This document shows positions 46,911 through 57,017 of a stretch of 64,000 nt of DNA, piece by piece. The stretch covers positions 9,370,137 to 9,434,136 of the forward strand of contig OX375872.1 in the NCBI GenBank assembly GCA_947359465.1, written 5' to 3'. Position 1 is the first letter of the stretch. Every line of letters starts with the position of its first letter. The notes below the pieces were generated by a model that saw nothing but the letters and a program-made list of their open reading frames with translations, was not told where the DNA came from and searched no databases. The DNA is from Metellina segmentata. Lineage: Eukaryota; Arthropoda; Arachnida; Araneae; Tetragnathidae. Both the position numbers and the translations under genes were made by a program.

Positions 46911-47403
46911 TATTCTTTTGAATCTTTTGACACATCCAAACAGTAAGAAAAAATTGAAAAAAGAACTGAGAAAAACCAAAATATTTCTATCCAATGAAGA
47001 AAAAAAAACTTTTTTGTATTTTGGGATTTAATGTACCAAAAAAAAACCCGACTCATCCAATCGCAATTGCACAGTTTAGATCACAGAACAAAACGAAAGG
47101 TTGCAATAGTTCGGGGTATTAATGTTTTCTACAAATATCAATACTTAAAATTTGTCTAAGGGGCCGTCTTCATATTAAATTGGGTGCTGGTTCCGATAAT
47201 TTCAATACGAACCCCCATCTTTTATCACAAATTTGGATTCCACACACAATTTCAGGCGGATTTGATGAAAAAATAATGACAAACGAAATTGAATTGAAAA
47301 AATAAAATAAAATTGACCGAGAAAATCCATAAAAAACATTTCGGGAGCGTATAAGAATTGAACTTCGCAGTAGAAAGGGATTCCCATACGACAGTCTGCG
47401 TTG

Positions 47404-47425
47404 CCGTGAGGTGTGAACGCTTTGG
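47404..47425 (+). repeat. 22-bp block shared with the Harbinger region
   Basis: CCGTGAGGTGTGAACGCTTT and two more bases are identical to 54678-54699. It may mark a non-autonomous relative of the Harbinger element inside the long-inverted-repeat copy. Confidence 0.5.
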
Positions 47426-47819
47426 GGGAAATACAGAAGGTCGCTCCGGTGATATCAATCTCATGCCAAACGATACGCCGCACAATACTTTGAAAGGAAA
47501 GCGTCAGTCGTAAATGCCACTCAAGGCTCAGTCGCTCAAGTTAGGTAATTAGGTAAGGGGCATGCAGGCGAAAGAACCGTTCTGTGAGACGATTGAAAAA
47601 TTCTAAGCGCCGTAGCGTAAAGGTTAAATAAATAAAATGAAATTTTCAAAAGAAATACGTTTTTCAATAAGCGCTACGTGAATTCAAAATATCTAAAACA
47701 CACAAGTAAACAACGCAATAAATAATTGTTTTCGTTTCCGTTTTGATTTTGCTGGGAGGAATAATTTTCCAGCCAGACGATTAAAACAAACAATCTTTTC
47801 ACAGGAGTCAATTAGTTCA

Positions 47820-48314
47820 TTTTCTATCTCTTAGACCGTTAAAGATAGAGTAAAAATTTCAGCGGATTTGAAATCTGCGGAAAATTTCACTTTAGATCCA
47901 TACTTAAAAATATGATTTTCTTTACATAAATAACTTTAAAATTGAATATATCTTTTATATTTTCGCACGAGATTGTGACGTCACGGTAACTTTCCCTTTC
48001 CAAAAATAAACAGATTGCATTTCGTGCCCTTCGCGTTAAAAAAATAAAAATAAATAAAATAAAAAATAAAAAATAATAAATAAAAAAATGAAAAAATATT
48101 ACATTTCCTGCCCTCTTCGATTTTAGTGGAGAGAAAAAAATAAAAAACATTTTGGCGGGCATTGTTTAGTTCTTTTTCGTAAAAACGGATTCCTTAATGA
48201 TAGATTAAAAATTTCAACGGATTTGAAATCTGCGGAAACTTTTACTCCAGAATAATACCTTATATCACGGCGTTGCCCCACAGGCAACGACGGACTAGCC
48301 CCGCAGTTGCTAGT
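47820..48314 (+). mobile_element. Helitron-like 3' portion inside the element
   Basis: Ends in a hairpin (CGTTGCCCCACAGGCAACG at 48271-48289), then GACTAGCCCCGCAGTTG and CTAGT at 48310-48314. The upstream phrase CAGCGGATTTGAAATCTGCG appears twice (about 47860 and 48214) and, diverged, near 12078. The 5' end is not identified. Confidence 0.55.
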
Positions 48315-48499
48315 ATAAATTTGTGATAAAAGATGTGGGTTTGTATTGAAATTATTGGAGCAGGCACCCAATTTAATATGAAGAGGGCCCCTTAGATAAA
48401 TTTTAAATATTGATATTTGTAGAAAACATTCATCCTATCGATTGCTACCTTCCGTTTTGTTCTGCGATGTAAATTGTGCAATTGCGATCGGGTGAGTCG

Positions 48500-48532
<33 letters not shown>

Positions 48533-48533
<1 letters not shown>

Positions 48534-48662
48534 ACGGCTGTACTTTGGAAAATTGATCGCAGTCGTTTCAGGAAACGACTGTCTATTAAAAAAGTTCCGT
48601 TATTCGCTTTTTAAGTTAGCAGTGACGGGAGGAAATTCTCATCAGATAAGAGCTATAATATT
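48533..48662. other. unique spacer
   Basis: A short inverted pair (CGCAGTCGTTTCAGGAAACGACTG at about 48558-48581, centre TCAGGA) forms a small hairpin; it is not followed by a clear T run. No gene. Confidence 0.4.
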
Positions 48663-49015
48663 CCTCTGAGTGCCACGAGACTTGCTAGTGTAGTGTTGCT
48701 TTAACCCCACAACCTACTTAATGACTGAAAAACCACACATCTGTCTAAAGAATTCGTAGATACCTTCAATCTTTAGAAAAATTCAAAAAAGTCATTTCCT
48801 TAGAACATAATCCTTTAAAACGATTCAATTGGTCCATTTGGAAATATTTTAGAGTTTCTTTCCTTAGAACGGCTTTAGAAAGAAATTTTATTTCCTTGGA
48901 ATAGAATCGCTTTGAAGTAATCTACTGTACCTTTCCTTAGAATAGAACTATTTAGCAATACTCTATTGCTCATTTCATTAGAATAGAATAATTTGGAAAG
49001 ATTCAGCTAGTTCAC
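48663..49015 (+). mobile_element. family A element, right end lost
   Basis: CCTCTGAGTGCCACGAGACT, the unique left part (GCTAGTGTAGTGTTGC, ACCTACTTAATGACTG) and about six units (CCTTAGAATAGAACTATTTAG). The TTAATGAC here is the uninterrupted version of the site hit by family B at 27156. Confidence 0.7.
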
Positions 49016-49589
49016 TCATCCCATATTCAATCATTGTTTCTGCTTGACCCCTCCCCACTCCTCATATTCACAATGACGCGAGTCATTTCGTTTGATATTA
49101 TTTGTTGCCATTATGCGGTGTCTTTCATCTTCCAACTTGTCCCGCTATGGCAAAACTACGTTCTGAAAATTTTGATTCCTATTTAACGAAACATATATTG
49201 CAAAAAATAAAGTAAACTTTCCAATGCGTTAAAAATGACTCAGTAAAAACGATTAGTGCAATCGAAAGCATCAATCTGAAATGTCTGATATACTACCAAA
49301 ATACGTTCATCCCAACTGAACTAAGCAATTTCATTCCAATTAAACTGAAACTACATGATAATAAAGTATTAAAATAGGAAATACCGTGTCTTTAAAACAA
49401 GTGTAAATCTATTCTAAATGCTCCAGGAAAGTTGGAAGTAAAAAAGGATTTGCAATTCACACACAAATGAAGGATTACGGAATTGTTAAGATGTTTTAGT
49501 GAAAATTTTCTAAGAAGTTTTATTTAATTTTACCCTCCTTAGAATTTAATTTATTAAAATGTGCTTTTTATCATTTCATAACATACTTA
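49016..49589. other. no gene seen
   Basis: No recognised family. Confidence 0.45.
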
Positions 49590-50318
49590 CAGGGTGATTC
49601 ATAAGTACGTATACAGTTTCCAGAGGCTGTAAAACAGGAGCAGTTTAAGACACGGTCCCCAAATGCGAACTGTTAGCTAGGTGTACTCATAAAGATTGTG
49701 TCCCCCGACGTAGGCATTAGTGAGCGTGTCACGTGACTAGTCAGTGGAAATGGCTGGCAATGGAGAAGGCGTTTTGTGTTCTTGAATTGAGCAAAACGGA
49801 ATCTGTCATCGTTGAGCAACGGCCCTTTCGATCACGATTTGGAAAAGAACCTCCAACCAGAAAATTCATTTACGATTGGTTTAAAAAATTTGAAACTTCC
49901 GACTGTTTGTGCACAGTTTCAAAGCCAGGACGACCGAGTGTATCGACAGATGTCGTCACAAACGTTATTCATCCAATTGGATAATAAAGTCGAAAAACTT
50001 TATTCTCCAATTGGACGGTGCACCACCACACTGGTCAGTGGATATGCGAAATTACTTCTTTTAACATCTTCTTCGCCGATGGATTGGACGAAGCGCGATT
50101 ACAGTTTGCCACTAACCCAATGGTCACCCAGATGCCCTGATTTAACAGCATGCGGCTTTTTTCTTTGGGGCTACGTAAAAGATATTGTATTTAACCCTCC
50201 TCTTCCTGTTGATCTAGCGGAGTTGAACCAGCGTATCGCAACCACTATCACTGCACTTGCGTCAGATACCCCAAAACGCGTCTGAGCAGAAATGGGTTAC
50301 CGGTTCGATGCGTGAGTG
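49590..50318 (+). mobile_element. mariner-family element remnant
   Basis: The left end CAGGGTGATTCATAAGTACG follows TA (49588-49589). The body encodes a broken transposase (49760-50285). The right end is missing; the sequence passes straight into the Harbinger element near 50318. Confidence 0.75.
49760..50285 (+). pseudogene. mariner transposase with internal deletion
   Basis: The N-terminal helix-turn-helix region (DUF4817 type in arthropod mariners) begins MEKAFCVLELSKTESVIVEQ and runs to GRPSVSTDVV near 49960. The middle, with the first catalytic aspartate, is deleted. The frame then resumes with DGAPPHWSVDMRNYF near 50014 (second aspartate) and, after frameshifts, CPDLTACGFFLWGYVKDIVF near 50130. 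In this family the residue after C in that motif is normally the third catalytic aspartate; here it is glycine. The C-terminal part ends near 50310 where another element begins. It cannot be active. Confidence 0.8.
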
Positions 50319-50474
50319 TGACTATGGTGGCTCCACACCAACGGCGACAGCAACAACGACATCTATTGCTGTTAAAAAAGCCTTCACACCGCGAGCGACA
50401 AGAATTTGTTTGCGCGTGCGTATAATCTTTTTCGAAAGCAAAACATTTATTTGATTATTTCTTGTTCTTGTAAG

Positions 50475-50797
50475 ATGGCTGACAGATCACGTCCGCATTT
50501 AATAAAACTCCTTTTACAGCGAAGACGATTGCTTTTAAAGCGTCTGGCTGACAATGAAAGAAAAAAAACAGTGGATATTGTAACCTAAACATCAACCTAA
50601 ATCGGATTAGGCAAGGTGGTCAAGGAAACTCAATCGCTGAGATGCGATTGAGCGATGTTGAAGGTTTCTTCGGCTATTTCCGAATGAATCCTGCTGTATT
50701 TGATGAACTTTTGTTTCGTCGAACCCACTATTAGAAAATTCGATACCAATTATCGAAAAGCAATTACGGTTTCAGAGAAGCTTTCGATTACTCTCCG
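50475..50797 (+). pseudogene. Harbinger transposase, exon 1
   Basis: Harbinger transposases are DDE nucleases of the HARBI1 type. A candidate start MADRSRPHLIKLLLQRRRLL (50475) is followed, after a frame change near 50585, by EMRLSDVEGFFGYFRMNPAV (about 50635-50700), typical of the family's N-terminal region. A one-base frameshift near 50717 leads to TIRKFDTNYRKAITVSEKL. The exon ends at donor CTCCG-GTGAGT (50797/50798), leaving two bases that complete an arginine with exon 2. The match to the family's usual junction (ITLR then YLASGD) is excellent. The two frame breaks make it a pseudogene. Confidence 0.8.
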
Positions 50798-52421
50798 GTG
50801 AGTATTATTTTTTTCCCCTATCAAAGTCAAATCTCTTTTACATGTATTTTTAGATGTGTACAAGTATAATGCGTTTAACCTAAGCAGAGTTATCTCGTAG
50901 TTAGCAGTCAACGTGTTAAGATCAGTATTGATAAATCGTAATTTTTTTCTTTTCTGAACTTTTACTTGAATATGTTAGAAATAGAACGTTTCTCCCTATC
51001 TCACTGCGGCTGTTTGCTAATTTCTATTTCTTTTCACTTTAGCATTCAAATTATTTTTTTCTTTATTGCCATTGGTCGAAGTTTTTAAATTTTAAAGAAT
51101 TGTCCATTATTTTTATACCACCTGCAAAATGCTTTCACTGAGCAAAGTGAAGCTAATGCTGGGTAAGCATTTGTATATATTTAATTATAAATACATAATT
51201 AAATGTTGACCACCTATGTATTAACAATTTTGAAATACTTTATCTTATTTTTTATTACATGCTTCGAAACATCATTATAATTTCTAACCTTGTGATGTAA
51301 AATGCCCAGGAATTTATAAATTGGGGCAAATGCCTAGCTAAAATCCAAAAATGCCTGGACATTTATGCATTTCTGAGAATTATTGTCAAACAAACGCTTA
51401 TTGATGATATTTATCGATCAAATCTGATATATAATCTTTGTATATTCAGTCTAATTGACTAAGTTCTAATACAATATTTGTTTTGAACAAAAACTCATCA
51501 AACGATTTAACTTTTTTCTGAAACTTCATTATGGTTGGTGTAGGAATTATTTGACAATTAACATTAATAAATTTTAAAATATATAGTAGCTTTATTTCGG
51601 CATTCCATTACAAATAACATGTATTAAGCCAGGCCCCAGGCCACCTAACAAAAAAAAACACAAATGGAATGAAATTAGTTTTTGAAAAAAAAAAAAATAT
51701 ATGATTTGCCATTTTATAAGCATGCGATTGTTTATGAACTTTAAAACAATATTTACAACTTACTCCCTTCCCTTTCAAAGTAAAAAAATTCCAAACAGGT
51801 CATTTTTTCTTAACTATTTTGCAGGAATGCGAATAGTATTATAATTAACACAAACTTGCACTGGCACAAAAATACTTCCCACCTCACTCTAGCAGCCAAC
51901 CTAGCCAAAACAGAACTGCTCACAAAACTAAATGGCTGCCAATTCTGTCTGCGTATGCTAGAATCTAGAAGTGATGCCAGTTATAAATTAAAAATTGAAT
52001 TACTGAAAAATGACTTCTACTTTTCTTCACATATATTGTTTATAAATTATTCTATTTCATTTTTTTTGCAAAGAAATTATAAGCTCTAATACTTATAAAA
52101 AATGGTGTCAACGTCAATGAAAATAATTTTTTTTTCTTTTTAATTATATAAATGCCGAGATTTTGGGCGCTTAAAAATGCTTTGGGCAAATGCCCATTTT
52201 ATAAATGTCCAACCACTGGGCATTTGCACGGCCCACATCACTATTCTAACCTCACAAGTCCACCGCCGTTTAGCCAATCGGTTTCAGTTTGATATGCTGT
52301 TTTTAATTTAAGAGTGTTTAGTACTCTAAAGTTTTAATTAAACTCGGTATTATATTGATGATATGAACAAATGTTTTCAAAAGTCTCATCACAAAAATAG
52401 TCTATTCTTACTTTTTTGCAG
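50798..52421 (+). other. intron of the Harbinger transposase
   Basis: Donor GTGAGT and acceptor CTTACTTTTTTGCAG. The 1.6-kb intron shrinks to about 660 bp once the hAT insertion at 51290-52243 and one duplicated target are removed. Confidence 0.8.
51290..52243. mobile_element. hAT-like element inside the Harbinger intron
   Basis: The left end TTGTGATGTAAAATGCCCAG and the right end, read inward on the minus strand, TAGTGATGTGGGCCGTGC are related. A perfect 8-bp duplication TTCTAACC lies at 51282-51289 and 52244-52251. Subterminal ATGCCCA/GGGCATT words recur in both ends. No transposase was recognised; an open frame at 51856-52089 is of unknown meaning. Confidence 0.85.
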
Positions 52422-53342
52422 ATATCTGGCAAGTGGGGACTCGATGACCAGTTTGGCTTACAGTCACAGAGTGGGTCTGTCAACAATCTCAGAGATCATA
52501 CAGGAGACCTGTCAAGTTCTTTGGGATTGCCTGGCTGAGATGTACTTAAAAGTACCCACAACAGCAGATTGGGAGAAATTGGCTGAGCAATTTGAAGCCC
52601 AAACCAACTATCCCAATAGTGTCGGTGCTGTGGATGGAAAGCATGCTGTCGTCCAAGCACCAATGCATTCAGGCTCCCTTTTCTGCAATCATAAAGGAAC
52701 TTATAGTTTAATTTTAATGGCTGCCTGTGATCCCACATATGGCTATTCCTTTGTGGATATAGGTGTATTTGGGAAGCAGAGTGACTCAAATGTATTTGCT
52801 GGCACAACATTTGGCACAGCTATTCTGGAGGGGAACCTAAACCTTCCAAATGATAAAAAAATAGCTGATTTGGGTAAACCGTTACCCTTTATCTTTGTGG
52901 CTGACGAAGTCTTCTCATTGAAGAGACATTTGATGCGGCCATATCCAGGAAAAGACGTGACGGAGTCACGTAGGGCTTTCAATTATAGGTTGTGTCGAAC
53001 CCGGCGTATACATTTGGTGTTACGGCAAACCGGTGGAGGATTTTAAGGAGACCGATTATAGAAAAAGTAATCAAAGCTGTTGTTTGCCATCGCAATTTTG
53101 TCAGCCGAAACGAAATCAATTAAATTGTTTATCAAAAATATTATTGTCCAGCAACTTATGTAGATAGAGAGTTGAATGGTGTAATTGTACCTGGCATGTG
53201 GAGAAGAGAAAATGCTACAGAAGGGGGATGGCTGGATTTAGGAAGAATTGCTTCAAATACTTACAGGCAAAGTGGGATGGAAATTCGTGAAGAATTTGAA
53301 GCATACAAATCCGCTGCCATAGCAAGGTACTGTTTTAAATAG
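52422..53342 (+). pseudogene. Harbinger transposase, exon 2 (DDE domain)
   Basis: Starts after the TTTGCAG acceptor with YLASGDSMTSLAYSHRVG. The first catalytic aspartate is in NSVGAVDGKHAVVQ (about 52620), the second in PFIFVADEVFSLKRHLM (about 52900), and the glutamate codon is still visible as VE near 52998. Around 52985-53010 a short indel scrambles the frame, so translation from the start of the exon ends at 53046. In the shifted frame the protein continues (FGVTANRWRILRRPIIEKVI, GWLDLGRIASNTYRQSGMEI) to a stop at 53340-53342. The length and order fit a full DDE_Tnp_4-type domain. Apart from this indel the exon is well preserved, so the element may have been active fairly recently. Confidence 0.9.
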
Positions 53343-54114
53343 AGGTTAATTTGCCCCATTTCTTTAAAAAAATATTATCATTTTAGTGTTAGGAAAACCT
53401 TACCTTTCTCTTCTGAATTTTACTAAGCCAACATATTTGATAATTCGTACTTTATGAAATCTTGTGATCTTTCATACTATTATATAAGCGGTTGCAATAT
53501 ATTGTATCAGTATTCCTGCTCTCACTTGTTTGATCTCTCTCGATCAAGTTATTAGATTTACCTTTCAGTGTTATAAAGTAACTATGCGTCGATTGTAATC
53601 TTTTAATTTATTGTGAATTCATTTGTTATCTTTTGAATAAATTCTATTTTGGATTTTTAGAGACTTCGTCGTGTATACTTTTATTAACTTAAGTTTATAT
53701 CAGCCTAATAGAAGGTGATCGTTTATTTTAACTCACTGCGTGGACACTCAAATTGATCTTAAAATTCAATTATTTAGTTTTATTTGTTTTCAAATGTTAC
53801 TCTTTTTTTATGAAACTGGCATTTTTCCCAAAAAAAATATTTTGTGCCTAGGAGTAATTTATAGTTCAAATATAACTACAATGCATTGTTTTACTTTATA
53901 CGTGGCCTTTAATGTTACTCATGATCTTACTGAGACCTTCCACTATTCATATTGGCTTTACTAGGTGTAAAACAAATATTTTTAACATTGCTGACTATGG
54001 GTGTACCTGACATCACAATCAAAGATTTAAATTTATGAAGTTATACTTAATTTTAACTAGATTATTTATTCCCTCTTAACATTATCTCTGAAGAAATAAT
54101 TGAAATTCAGATAT
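53343..54114. other. Harbinger internal non-coding part
   Basis: AT-rich; open frames such as 53740-53964 (plus) are not recognised. Confidence 0.4.
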
Positions 54115-54345
54115 TTAATCATTTTCTTTATTCAATTCTTCCTGTACCACGCTTAACAATTTTATCATCACTTCTACTTTTCTTGAGTCGGATACTTTTT
54201 CTAAAAGAAGTTCAAGGACATCACTAAACGCTTGTGGTAATTTTTTTTTTTTTTGAAGAAAGTTCTCTTTGGTAATAACTTATGCGTTACTTCCAATGAC
54301 TTTTGTAAATTATCAATCAATCTGCTACGGTTTTTTTTTAAGAAA
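54115..54345 (-). pseudogene. possible partner protein of Harbinger, C-terminus
   Basis: On the minus strand a clean frame of 41 codons (54118-54240) ends in TAA at 54115-54117. It encodes an amphipathic helix-rich tail with FSDVLELLLEKVSDSRKVEV and SVVQEELNKEND. A poly-A tract (54241-54254) shifts the frame; beyond it a related stretch reads RSRLIDNLQKSLEVTHKLLP. Harbinger elements often carry a second gene for a Myb/SANT or MADF-like DNA-binding protein that helps the transposase; position and orientation fit that role. The DNA-binding part itself was not found, so the identity is an inference. Confidence 0.4.
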
Positions 54346-54380
54346 ATTTTTTTTCATCCTGTAGCTTTTTTTTGTGTTCT

Positions 54381-54509
54381 CGGTCTACAGAACGTGCTGG
54401 TCATCGGTGAACAGAACGTGCTGGCCATCGGTGGACAGGACGTGCTGGCCATCGGTGTACAGGATGTGCTGGCCATCGGTGGACAAGATGTGCTGGTCAT
54501 CGGTGTACC
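54381..54509 (+). repeat. 24-bp minisatellite, about 5.4 copies
   Basis: The unit CGGTGAACAGAACGTGCTGG plus TCAT repeats with few changes. Being 24 bp, it keeps an 8-residue period in every frame; on the minus strand one frame gives STDGQHVL-type repeats just upstream of the possible partner gene. Confidence 0.9.
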
Positions 54510-54730
54510 TGAAAATTAAAGAAAGATTTAAATTCATAAAGTTATACTTCATTTTAACTAGACAATTGTTACCACTATCGGCATGGTATCGATCTGTGTC
54601 CGGTGAATATTATCCACCTTTTAAGTGCATCGATCACCATTTACAAGCTGTCAGTGACCTTTTGTTCGGTACCCTACCCGTGAGGTGTGAACGCTTTGGC
54701 TCAAGTGAGGTAAGGGGAGACGTAAAGGTT

Positions 54731-54954
54731 AATAGAATGGTGGTAGGTAGGTATTCTTCCAAAGACCATGTCTCATGTATTATATATTTTCAATTTTGTA
54801 TTTTGAAAGGAAAATGCATAGGCTTGTAATGGATATCTGAACAGTCATAATGTGAAAAGCATTATTTTACAATGATAAAAGCATTTTGCTTTGATCAAAC
54901 ATGTAAATATTATTAACTAATTGATGTAAATATTATCTTTTATTTTTAATATTT
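54731..54954. other. spacer
   Basis: No gene or repeat recognised. Confidence 0.4.
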
Positions 54955-55818
54955 CATTTTTTCGCGCTGGCCTGTCAAGGAGCCCTTAACGAATACCAAA
55001 GGTGATTGCACACCACACCATGACACCAGGTCTTTTGGACGTGTGACGCTGCATAACAAACCGTGAACTAACCACGTTGCCTCCACTCACGGATTCGATT
55101 GCCGTCTCCACCCAGACAGAAGCGGGATTCGTCAGTGAAGATCACTCGATGCCATTCGACGCCCCATGTCCGTTGGGCACGACACCATTCCAGTCTTTGA
55201 CGGCGATGCAGTGCTGTTAAAGGCAGTCTTCGTAACGGTCTACGTGAGTTTAGTCCCACGTCGTGAAGCGGTCGACAAATGATGAGATCACTTATTGGAT
55301 GATCGAGAGAGGTTCCCACTGCCCGTTGGATGTCTGTAACAGTGGCTGTTGGATCAGTACGCGTATGTCTTACAACGCATGTGCCTCTTACGTGCATGTG
55401 CTTTGTATCCACTGCTGCCAACAGCGTGTAACAGTAACACAGTAACATCACTACAACCAATATGTTGCGCAATCCGTCGATTAGACCATCCATCTTCTCG
55501 TAGGCCAATGACTCGGTCTCTGTCAAACTCTCCCAGTTGCTTAAATTGCTTGCGAACTTTTTTCCGAGGCATAACTCAATGAGAAACGATGTAATTAACA
55601 CAACAGCATGAGTCGAAATAAATTTGCTGCGCTACTGGATGTCCTTTTATGCTCTAGTATGTAGCGTGTTTGAGACCTTCATTGCGCGTGGTACATGCTC
55701 AAACGATTCTGAAAATTTGATCATTTGCATCTCCAACGCAGATGTACTACTCCTCCAAATTTCATTTATACCGGTCTACTCCTTCCAGGTGCAACTTTTT
55801 TTTTTTTGTCTTGGAGTG
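54955..55818 (-). mobile_element. Tc1-like element, 3' part lost
   Basis: The 5' end on the minus strand starts CACTCCAAGACAAAAAAAAA (from 55818) next to TA at 55819-55820. The transposase reads leftward and the element breaks off near 54960 before the second catalytic residue; the other inverted end is missing. Confidence 0.8.
54960..55572 (-). pseudogene. Tc1-like transposase, N-terminal half
   Basis: The start ATG at 55572 gives MPRKKVRKQFKQLGEFDRDR, then a helix-turn-helix (GWSNRRIAQHIGCSDVTV). After a frameshift near 55435 come the second DNA-binding segment and the catalytic start: VEWHRVIFTDESRFCLGGDG, with the first catalytic aspartate in FTDES near 55145. A further frame change near 55070 leads to GVMVWCAITFGIR and a stop near 54975. 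The rest of the catalytic domain is absent. This half carries the parts missing from the Tc1 remnant at 28862-29400, but the two are from different families judging by their termini. Confidence 0.8.
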
Positions 55819-56240
55819 TAATTAGTTTTTGCGCTACATAAAATTTTCCTCATTATTGCGATTTTAGGGGACAACAAAAGATGTTTAATAAACATCTGAC
55901 AAACCTCGAATAATCCTTTCTCGGATAGTTTGAACTTTCTCGGATCGCTGAAAAATACGTCTGAAATAGTGTTCAAATTTGAAATTCGGGTAGATATAAA
56001 ACTACAATTAATCATGATCTACAAGTAGTGACTTTCTAATTCGGAGACGATCCCTGAAATTTGCACTAACTTTAAGATTTAACACCTCGGGATATTAAGG
56101 CAGTAAAGCCATGAAGTTTCCTATTTATACTAATTTAACGATGCAGAATATGATTATGGCATCAAAACATGCTATTTACATTAGAAATTTTGTTATTTGT
56201 GCAAATGTTGATACAGAGACGCCTCCTTATGCAATTTTTT

Positions 56241-56419
56241 GGGTTGGTGTGGAAGTTTGGAGAGTGGGATGCCAGCTCAGGTGTTGCTTCGTCATCTGAC
56301 CGTGGTTCAAAATTACGAGGTGTTGTCATTGGATCTTTCCCTTAAGGGACTGATCCCTGACCGTCGTCAATAGCCCGTTGTGTTGCTCTAGTACGGCATT
56401 AACTAAAATTACCATTACC
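56241..56419 (+). mobile_element. SINE, 5'-truncated, perfect target duplication
   Basis: Starts GGGTTGGTGTGGAAGTTTGG and ends AAAATTACCATTACC. A 14-bp duplication TTATGCAATTTTTT lies at 56227-56240 and 56420-56433. Confidence 0.92.
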
Positions 56420-56685
56420 TTATGCAATTTTTTTTTTGGATCTGAATTTGTAGAGGACGTTATTCCCTATTAAATTATATCTTCGAATTTGCTCTAACAT
56501 GAATAGTACTCGAAATGAAGGAGGTGATTCGGGATTTTTATCCTTTCACTCTTCTAGATTAGCCTCGACTTGAAGATCTCGTATACAAGCAAAGTGAGAC
56601 CAGGCTAGATCCCTGTCCCAGTTAACAAGAATAGGTAATGTACTTTTACGGGAAAAAACGAACCACCCTCTCTTCATTCAAGAGT

Positions 56686-57017
56686 GTCGACCAACCGGTA
56701 TAGTGGTTAAGGTGTTAGCCTCTAGATCGGAAGGTTCCTGGTTCGAATCCGGGTTCGGGCATGGATGTTTGTAAGCGTATGGTGTAGAGACGGCTGGTGC
56801 ACCTTAAATCTGTCGTGGCCGAAAGTCCTCACGTTGGGTTGGCGTGGAAGTTTGGAGAGTGGGGTGCCAGCTCAGGTGTTGCTTCGTCATCTGACCGTGG
56901 TTCAAAATTACGAGGTGTTGTCCTCGGATCTTTCCCTTAAGGGACTGATCCCGGACCGTCGTCAATAGCCCGTTGTGTTGCTCTAGTACGACGTTAACTA
57001 AAAATTACCATTACCTA
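56686..57017 (+). mobile_element. SINE, full length, youngest-looking copy
   Basis: 332 bp. The tRNA-like head has A box TAGTGGTTAAGG (56701-56712) and B box GGTTCGAATCC (56740-56750). The tail is AAAAATTACCATTACC. A perfect 12-bp duplication TCATTCAAGAGT lies at 56674-56685 and 57018-57029. It inserted into the repeat shared with 21950-22760. Confidence 0.95.

Larger units (their letters stand above)
47038..48532. mobile_element. long-inverted-repeat element, copy 2, with inserts
   Basis: The left arm (47038-47262) and right arm (48315-48532) are inverted copies of each other and match copy 1 at 14363-15429. The ends read AACCCGACTCATCC and GGGTGAGTCGGG, the latter followed by 31 T (48502-48532). 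The right arm lacks its innermost part where Helitron-like sequence ends at 48314, so the middle is partly foreign. Confidence 0.75.
50319..54730 (+). mobile_element. PIF/Harbinger-type element, interrupted
   Basis: Holds a two-exon transposase pseudogene (50475-53342) and possibly a convergent partner gene (54115-54345). Near the left side, TTCACACCGCGAGCG (about 50381) is weakly the inverse of CCGTGAGGTGTGAACGC near 54678, suggesting inverted subterminal sequence. Exact ends and a 3-bp target duplication were not fixed. A hAT element lies in the intron. Confidence 0.6.

Noticed and set aside
48502..48532. Poly(T) as a retroposon tail
   Set aside because: It follows the end of an inverted-repeat element whose other end also starts with an A run, so it is better explained as part of that terminus, expanded by slippage.
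51856..52089. 77-codon open frame in the hAT element
   Set aside because: No match to hAT transposase motifs; too short and AT-rich to call.
54374..54829. 151-codon plus-strand open frame over the 24-bp minisatellite
   Set aside because: It is open only because the repeat period is a multiple of three; the rest has no protein-like pattern.
56686..56760. A tRNA gene
   Set aside because: It has A and B boxes but is the head of a SINE with tail and target duplication, and other copies share the same body; the cloverleaf is not needed to explain it.
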